From contig CAJJDN010000192.1 of NCBI GenBank assembly GCA_905182985.1, positions 71,424 through 125,132 of the forward strand: DNA of 53,709 nt, given 5' to 3'. The position numbers and the translations under genes are program-made. Below, in pieces: positions 48,100-53,709 of the stretch. Position 1 is the first letter of the stretch; every line of letters begins with the position of its first letter. The stretch comes from Paramecium sonneborni. Lineage: Eukaryota > Ciliophora > Oligohymenophorea > Peniculida > Parameciidae. The notes beneath the pieces were generated by a model, which made no database searches, was not told the DNA's origin, and was given only the letters and a program-made list of their open reading frames with translations.

Positions 48100-48687
48100 A
48101 TGGACGTATTGATAGAAAATGCAAAACAAAGAACCAACCTCACAGGTTAAAGATTATTGTCCTTGATCAAGAAAGATATTTCTTAAAAACTCAAAAAAAA
48201 TCACTTTTCTCCTCCTTCATCACCATCTATATTAGAAGCGGTTCGATCAAAACCGTTAATAAAAATTGATAAATCGCAAAGATCACCAGTAGTTCAACAG
48301 ATAAATGATTTAGATTTTGGTTATATGGAAGAATTAGAAAGGAAAAAAATGTTTATGATGATTAGACTTGGACATATCAAGGATCCTGCAAGATTGCTTC
48401 CTGTTCATAATTACGATAAGATACCAGTTCTACCTAAAAAAAAGAAAAGAAAAAATAATCAAACTCCATCACCTAAGGTAATTCCTTTTAAAATTTCTTT
48501 GCATAATTCAAGCGATATTTCATTACCTACTTTGAGTACTAGAGTTCTTGAAGATCCATATTAACTGCGAAGAATACATAATACAACCAAATAAAAGTTA
48601 GACCAGAAATAAAAGAGATTGAATGTTATCAATAAACGAATATTAAATAAATTCTCTAATACCCCTGATCTTGAGTCCTCAAAATGA
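48100..48687 (+). CDS. Hypothetical basic, Ser/Pro-containing protein
   Basis: 195 aa from ATG 48100 with stop TGA 48685. Sequence features: SQKLKKNHFSPPSSPSILEA, QRSPVVQQINDLDFGYMEEL, a basic patch KKKKRKNNQTPSPK and a polar C-terminus. Several SP/TP sites suggest phosphorylation. The frame stays open upstream to ~47946, and another upstream frame (MILFQPFTSFAYSDRSQSN from ~47937) is also coding-like, so a 5' exon joined by an unplaced intron is probable. No family recognised. Confidence 0.55.
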
Positions 48688-48907
48688 ACCTAATTTTATT
48701 AATCTTATACAATATAATCATTTCTTACTTCAGAAAACTCGAATGAATTGAATAAATTAATCAATAAAATAAAATAAAAATTCAATTCGTTTAGAATATA
48801 ACATTTAAAAAATCCTCTCATTATTATATTTAAGAATATTAAGTATAAATCCTATTCAAATGAAATCAGAGATTTTAAATAACATTATTATTTATATAGA
48901 ATTGGAT

Positions 48908-49410
48908 TCAATTCTATATATTCATTTACATTTAAAAATTAGCAGAAACTTCCTCTAATGATTTAGTTTGTAATTCTGTGGCTGGTACTCTATTTGTTCT
49001 TTCTTTAATTACACATTTCTATAATTATAGTAAATGTTTGGGTTTCACCTATTGGTGGTTTTTGGTAAATGGATATCTTATACATTTATATATGGATTCT
49101 ATTAAATAATATTATTAAGTTATTAAGAGAAGTTTTGATGCAAGTAGTTTCATCATTCCAAATATGTGGAACAATAGTATTTTGTGCTTAAACTATTTGG
49201 ACTGGATTTATTGAATAATGTGGCGTTTTACATTCTCTATTTTAACCTTTTCTTTTTCTGGTTTTCTTTTTTTTTTTGCCATTCTATTTGGATTTGGTAG
49301 GCTATTGAAGAAATCATTAAATCTTATAAAATATTAGAATTTTTGATAAAACCTGAATCATTTGGATTAAAAATAAATGATTTTTATGTGTACTATATTC
49401 ATTATTAAAG
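48908..49410 (-). CDS. Hypothetical small basic protein, structure unresolved
   Basis: Coding-like pieces in three frames: NDSGFIKNSNILQDLMISSI, QIEWQKKKENQKKKRLKQRM; ECKTPHYSINPVQIVQAQNT; and a last part CVIKERTNRVPATELQTKSL ending SANFQM before TGA at 48908. An 11-A homopolymer at 49267-49277 lies where two frames meet, so a sequencing indel could explain the break. The first frame alone closes with TGA at 49153. No family recognised. Confidence 0.35.
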
Positions 49411-49440
49411 AATAATATAAATATTTAATCTAATATTTAA

Positions 49441-50065
49441 ATGGATATTATTGATTTTAACAAGCAAAACTCTGTAAAAAAAGTTGGTAATTTTATTTGC
49501 TTATTGAGATAGTCAAAAAAAAGGTTATTATATAAGCACCTGTTGTTTCAAAACCACAAATTAATAAAGATTATTATAACAAGGCATTAGAGAGAATCAT
49601 TCAATTATTGAAAGAAAATAACCCATCCTTAGCCACTTAAACTAATATACAACTTGAGAAACCATAAATTGACAAATTGGGAACAAAGAAAACTTTGTGG
49701 AAGAATTTTGATGCAATATGTAATTAAATGAATCGGGAAGCATAACATGTGAGTCAATACTTTTTAATTGAGTTGGGTACTGAAGGGTATTTATTAAAAA
49801 TTATATGTAGATCTCAAGCTGATGAAAAATTAATCATTAAAGGAAGGTATACAAGTACTTAAATCGAAACATTAATCAAAAAATATTTGTGTAAATATTT
49901 ATTATTTAAATTTTAGATGAATATGTCTTATGTTCATTGTGTAAAAGTTCTGATACTACACTCATTAGAGATGTTGAATCTAGACTCTATAGTAAAGAAT
50001 GTAAAAATTGTAAAGCCACTAAAACTGTTGCAACACTCAAAATTTCTAATAAGAGATAAAAATGA
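49441..50065 (+). CDS. Translation initiation factor eIF2 subunit beta, short form
   Basis: 190 aa after introns 49487-49512 and 49891-49916, both ending TAG. The central alpha/beta domain (TLWKNFDAICNQMNREAQHV, YFLIELGTEGYL, LIIKGRYTSTQIETLIKKYL) and C-terminal zinc ribbon (YVLCSLCKSSDTTL ... ECKNCKATKTVA; CxxC-x~20-CxxC) are diagnostic. eIF2-beta helps deliver initiator tRNA and binds eIF5 and eIF2B. Animal and yeast proteins carry a long N-terminal tail with three polylysine blocks; here only ~85 residues precede the core, with a single VKKKV-like patch, so the tail is greatly reduced. eIF5 is an alternative but lacks this spacing and length. Confidence 0.85.
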
Positions 50066-50155
50066 TTAATCATAATTTTAGAATAATTTTATATATTTAC
50101 AGTTGTTTTTGTTGTTTTTATTTTTTTCTACGTTTCCTTTATGACATTTTAATAG

Positions 50156-50341
50156 TCACTCAATAACTCTTTTTTATTGAACTCTGAAATTTTCAATCAT
50201 TTAATTGACTACTTTTTATCCCTTCTAAGATTCTTTAATCATAATTTTCTTGACCAATTATGATCTCCTTTATATATATACTGGTGCACACTGCAAATTC
50301 AAACAGTCAGGATCATAATAAATTTGTGTTTGTTAGCTCAT
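50156..50341 (-). CDS. Small hypothetical protein
   Basis: 61 aa, ATG 50341 to TGA 50156, reading MSQQTQIYYDPDCLNLQCAP, then basic, Gln-rich sequence ending FRVQQKRVIE. Two Cys in CLNLQC near the start. An alternative reading through a short intron would add a C-terminal piece (NKKELLSDYQNVIKETQKK). Unknown function; it converges with eIF2-beta (90-nt gap). Confidence 0.4.
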
Positions 50342-50492
50342 TTAATTTTCAATTTTAAATATTTTTTTTTTCGAATAAATTCTTAAAAAATTTTTATTAA
50401 ATAATAATTAATTTATATTTATTAATAGAAAATATTTATTTTAATATTTCTTATATGCATAATTAATATAATTTTTATGATATTTATTTGTT

Positions 50493-53400
50493 TCAATCTT
50501 TATGATAATTTTCACTTATTACTTCTGACCACACTTTAGCCATAGCATCAACTGAAACATCTTTTTTTAATTCTGCCTTTATTTTACATCTATTTAAATT
50601 ATCTACAATCATGGATACTGATTTTCCATCATCTTAAGCACAAGCTGTTAAAGAAAGTGTAGAACGAATTTGTTCATCTAATTATTCAAATTTTTCAATT
50701 GCATTTCTAGGATATGATGCCTATCCATCTGTGTAAAATAAAACAATGGTTCTAAGATATTAAAATGATTAATTACTTATCATAACATTCATCTTTATAT
50801 TTAAGAATCTAACTATAAGTAGTTAGAAAAGCTTAATCAAAATCTGTACATCCACTTTCAAATTAGATATATTTATCTCCTTCACTTTCAATAGTTTTTA
50901 TATCTATTGAAATGTGATCTATGGCAACTCTTGCTGAATCATTAAAAATGACAACACTAACTTTTGAGTTTGGATTTTATCCAATTTACAACATACATTT
51001 TAATGCACCTTCTTTAGCTTGTCTCCATGGTTCTCCGCTCATAGAACCAGAATCGTCTAACATTAAAATATAATGAGAAGTCTCATATTCAAAATAGTCA
51101 TCCTTATCCAAATATTTAATTTTTCTGTTGAATTTTTCTGAGAAATATTGGCAAATCAATTTTCCAACTCCTTAATTCCAAACTTTTGTCATTTTTTCTT
51201 TGTTATTTAATGTTTTTGCAGCATTTTCACTTTCAAATATCCAATGAGAAAAACGTTGTTTAACATCTGTCCATTTTTACTAATGTTTTGTTTCTTCTAT
51301 TGTTATAAGTTGATCAGGTTTAATTTCTTCACAAGTCAATAATGATGGTTTACTATAATTAATTAGTACTCCATTCATGCCTAATAATTTTAATTATTTT
51401 AATACCTCTCAATTAATGGCCGTTCGAACATTAGTGTTAGTGTTTATCTCCAGAATTATCACATTTACGTTTACAAAAAGGACAACTATATTAACATCCA
51501 ATCATTTCACATTCTAATTCTTTTAGATGCTCATCTACTTTCAAGTCTTAGATCTTCAATTCTACTTTCTAACCTTCCTTGATTAAAATAAGAATTTCTT
51601 CATACAATACTTCTATAAATGATTTTAAAAGAGGAATTTTTTCATCTGATTTTTTCCAATTATTAATTAAAAATGGTGTTGGTATTTTTTTTAATTTCTC
51701 GTTGTTGAAATAACATTAATATGTTTTTTCTATTAACTATAATTTTTTGTCTTGTATTGGTTCACCTTAAATACAAGCTAAAACCAATCCATATAAAATA
51801 TTCTCTTGAAAGTCTTCTTTTTCTTTATCCGTTTTTTTTTATTCGTTTTATTTTTCAATTTATGATTAATCGTTTTTATTATCTAAATCTTCAAAATATT
51901 CAGAGGTTTTTACAGCAGACTCTTGTAATCTAGTATAATCATGTATGAAAAGAATATTGTCTTTTATTATTTCCAAATTAAATTTTAATTCCTTTTATAA
52001 TTAATCCTAATATTTTTTTTAAATACTATCTTTAATTTTGGAAATATGATTCAAAGCATATTCTTTTATAAACTTCAGTTAATCACTTACATACTCTTAT
52101 ATTTTCTTATCATCAATCCATAATTCATCACCTTATATTTACTTATTGTTCACTTTTTTTTCTTTTTATGAAATATATTTTTCTAATAAATCTGAATCCA
52201 ATTATTTTATTAGGTCTTTACTAGTAAGCTTGTATTTCTTTACATCATTTCCTGCTTCTGGCAACTTATTCTTGAAAAATGAATTCTTTAAAGCTTCATT
52301 AATATTACTAGCAAGGGTTTTTGCTAAAAGAGCACTTTATTCATTTTTATTTGCATTAATGTCCACCATAAATTTTTCAAGTTAAGCATCATACATATTA
52401 TCTAACTTTATTATATTTTATTAAAGTGATTTCCATTTTTTATAACAGGAAAATCTCCAAATTATAAATTGTGAAAAATAATACATACATCTTTCCCCTA
52501 TTTGACTAAAAATAACCCCATAATTAGCAAGCTATTTATTATAATTTTCAGTTATTTAAAAATCAATTTTTTCCATTATTGTTTTAATTAGGAAAGATTT
52601 TGATGATTCAATATCATCATCACTATCTTAAGAACCTTCATTAAAAATTTTACTAGAATTCTCCCTTCCTTATGATTGATTTATCATTTAGCTTTTAACA
52701 AGATCATACAATTCAAAATACAGTTTTTCCCAACCTTCTTAATCCTCCATCATAGTTTAAAATTATTAAACAAAATTTTCTCTAAAATGTGTTTGATATG
52801 TAGATTCTTTTGTAGCTATATATGTAAGCGATGGTTACAAATCTTTATCATTAGTTTCAGGAACAATTTTTACTTCATGATAGACTATATAATCTGGACA
52901 ATTAAATTTATTTAATTCATCTAAAGTTTAAAATGTCTTTTTTTCATTCTAGATGATAAGCGATGGATAAAAACTCTTAAAGTTCTTGGTTATATCTTAT
53001 TATATAATATCTAATGGCTTATTTGTATCTGTTATCGTTTGCATAAAATTTTCTATTCCCTTTTAAATTTCTTCTTAATGTGAATTCCAAAATTTATACC
53101 ATTTCTTTGATTTTATAATTCCAATTAAATTATCGGTCTCTTTTTAATTGTAACTAAATCCAAATAAATTAAGAATGACGAAAAATTCTTTTAATTATTT
53201 AATATAAGAATTCTCTTAGGATGTCGAGTCTTAAGCTTTTTATTTTGAAAGATTTTAAACTCTATCTCTATATAATTATATCTACAACCACAAGTCATCT
53301 TGAAATGTCTTTTATTAATTTTGATTTTTTTCGTAATTTTTTGATGAATGTAAATTGATATAATTCAGAAAGTTTTATTTTGTAATAAAATCGATATTTA

Positions 53401-53709
53401 GCTAATAAACATAATATTAACCAATATTTATCAAACTATTATCAGAAGATTCATATAGCTTTTCCTCTAAAGTTTTATGAAATATATCTACATAAAGAAG
53501 AGTTCCTTTCATAGATTCTAAAATCTTGAATTGATTTTGTTTCAATTCCTTTTTGAACATTTCAACAATTTATTTTTTCTCATTATAAGAATCTTTAGAT
53601 GCCGGCACTTTATTCCATTTACCAATGAATTCATTTTTAAATTCTTGCTCATTATCACTTTTTAATTGATATTGAAGAAATTACTAAGAAATTGTTTCAT
53701 AATTTTTTT
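50493..53709 (-). CDS. C-terminal part of a large protein with Cys/His zinc cluster and vWA domain (5' end outside window)
   Basis: At least ~1,000 aa remain in the window. Most is helical and charged (KGTLLYVDIFHKTLEEKLYE near the window edge). Towards the C-terminus a Cys/His-rich cluster (ELECEMIGCQYSCPFCKRKC then HQHQCSNGHQLRGMNGV) is followed by a von Willebrand A domain with MIDAS motif HYILMLDDSGSMSGEPWRQ, SVVIFNDSARV and TIVLFYTDGQASYPRNA. The Cys/His plus vWA pairing resembles tails of very large GTPase-like proteins in ciliates; no GTPase motif is visible here, so that link is tentative. Introns 50752-50776 and 51381-51405 (both 25 nt, TAG) were placed. Stop TGA at 50493. Confidence 0.75.

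Noticed and set aside
1..53709. CRISPR array, insertion sequence, replication origin or telomere repeats
   Set aside because: No regularly spaced direct repeats, no transposase motifs, and no C4A2/C3A3-type telomere runs were found.
1..53709. Tetrahymena or Ichthyophthirius as source
   Set aside because: They share the code, but their introns are generally much longer than the 19-30 nt seen throughout this window.

Overview
The window looks like macronuclear DNA of a ciliate, most probably Paramecium or a close relative. Base composition is extremely AT-rich. TAA and TAG sit inside conserved protein motifs as Gln codons, and TGA is the only stop. Genes are packed head to tail. Introns are tiny, about 19-30 nt, starting GT(A) and ending in TAG or, unusually often, AAG. 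A roughly 2,000-residue cysteine-rich surface (immobilisation) antigen gene and an SF-assemblin also fit Paramecium. All translations here use the ciliate code; a standard-code reading breaks every gene into fragments. For most genes the spliced length was checked to be a multiple of three.

Layout. 1-5.1 kb: the N-terminus of a membrane protein (-), an FHA-like/BRCT protein (+), a Ser/Thr kinase (+), an SF-assemblin (-) and an AT-rich spacer with a possible relic. 5.4-8.5 kb: an exact 1.09 kb duplication across a single N, then polynucleotide kinase 3'-phosphatase. 8.6-11.3 kb: two small MGxC proteins and a decayed kinase pseudogene. 11.6-16.6 kb: a giant multipass protein of TmcB/TmcC type with a PAS domain (-). 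17.1-19.8 kb: tRNA-Trp, aspartate aminotransferase and class I aldolase (all -). 19.9-22.3 kb: poorly resolved hypothetical genes and a second assembly junction. 22.5-28.6 kb: the surface antigen (+). 28.7-32.8 kb: a small acidic protein (-) and a very Gln-rich protein (+). 33.0-35.9 kb: PRPP synthetase (+) and a TBC RabGAP (-) with stop codons 9 nt apart. 36.1-38.4 kb: a coiled-coil gene duplicated around a third N. 38.4-42.2 kb: a degenerate PP2C, an MFS sugar transporter (-) and a canonical PP2C, the last two divergent with 7 nt between their start codons. 43.1-50.1 kb: a membrane alpha/beta hydrolase, a PH/OSBP lipid-transfer protein, small hypotheticals and a short eIF2-beta. 50.5 kb to the end: the C-terminal part of a large Cys/His-cluster plus vWA protein (-).

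The genes do not form a pathway; this is ordinary mixed gene content. The points of most interest are the AAG splice acceptors, the very short intergenic distances, the alternative junction at 21.2-22.3 kb that diverges at a TA dinucleotide, the decayed kinase, the PP2C that lacks its metal ligands, and the paired small acylated-type proteins.
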